Position numbers and translations under genes: made by a program. A DNA stretch of 47,379 nucleotides, from NCBI GenBank assembly GCA_009602725.1, contig WELB01000051.1, positions 721,507-768,885 of the forward strand. Reading direction: 5' to 3'. Positions 47,329-47,379 of this stretch are shown in pieces (position 1 is the stretch's first letter; every line of letters starts with the position of its first letter). The notes under the pieces are model-generated. The model made no database searches and had not been told where the DNA came from. It saw only the letters and a list, made by a program, of their open reading frames with translations. The stretch is from Spirogloea muscicola. Taxonomy: Eukaryota; Streptophyta; Zygnematophyceae; Spirogloeales; Spirogloeaceae.

Positions 47329-47379
47329 CACCGCGCCGCTGCCGCCGCCGCCGCCGCCGCGGCCTCCGCCGCCGGCCTA

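Overview
The window is nuclear DNA from a green-lineage eukaryote. The genes are intron-rich, with about 89 introns reconstructable across ten protein-coding genes and most of them 90-350 bp long. The gene set is plant-like: sucrose synthase, N-glycan beta-1,2-xylosyltransferase, AP-4 mu, a YbeY-HAD fusion protein, a plant-clade AAA ATPase and an SMP/C2 protein of the NTMC2 type 3 family. Short tracts of the plant telomere motif TTTAGGG lie in introns and intergenic DNA. First exons look much more GC-rich than 3' exons. A streptophyte alga or early land plant fits best. That placement is inference; I cannot name the species.

Layout, left to right. 1-4161 (+): glycyl-tRNA synthetase, 5'-truncated by the window edge. 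4664-9655 (-): AAA ATPase with a very large acidic insertion. 9946-12047 (-): YbeY endoribonuclease joined to the first half of a HAD domain. Both genes lack sequence where they meet, and their exon phases allow an in-frame chimera. 12048-15300: gene-free repeat cluster. 15512-19768 (+): sucrose synthase in 13 exons, with two perfect G-box palindromes just upstream. 20062-22194 (-): AP-4 complex mu subunit, divergent from 22550-27280 (+), the SSU-processome WD40 protein UTP12/WDR3. 27430 to about 30224 or beyond (-): beta-1,2-xylosyltransferase. 29876-29968: a tRNA-Leu-like sequence inside a xylosyltransferase intron. 30580-34700: repeats and a fold-back Ty3-type retrotransposon relic. 34926-37033 (+): F-box/LRR protein. 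38198-41819 (-): splicing factor CWC22. 42464-47328 (-): membrane-anchored SMP/C2 lipid-transfer-type protein.

The genes are unrelated housekeeping and secretory-pathway genes. I see no operon-like or defence-like system. The most unusual signals are: (1) seven introns whose donor must be GC rather than GT if homology and frame are kept; (2) the YbeY-HAD/AAA junction; (3) an in-frame insertion of about 315 residues carrying a 47-residue tandem repeat in the AAA protein; (4) a tandem duplication of the AP4M start region that creates a small upstream ORF; (5) two families of short palindromic dispersed repeats.

Assembly caution. There are N runs at 11820-11876, 22610-22669 and 34733-34809, and single Ns at 11996, 30534 and 40512. 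All fall in or beside GC-rich 5' parts of genes. Two N runs touch long homopolymers. The missing coding pieces in CWC22 and at the YbeY/AAA junction could be assembly errors.
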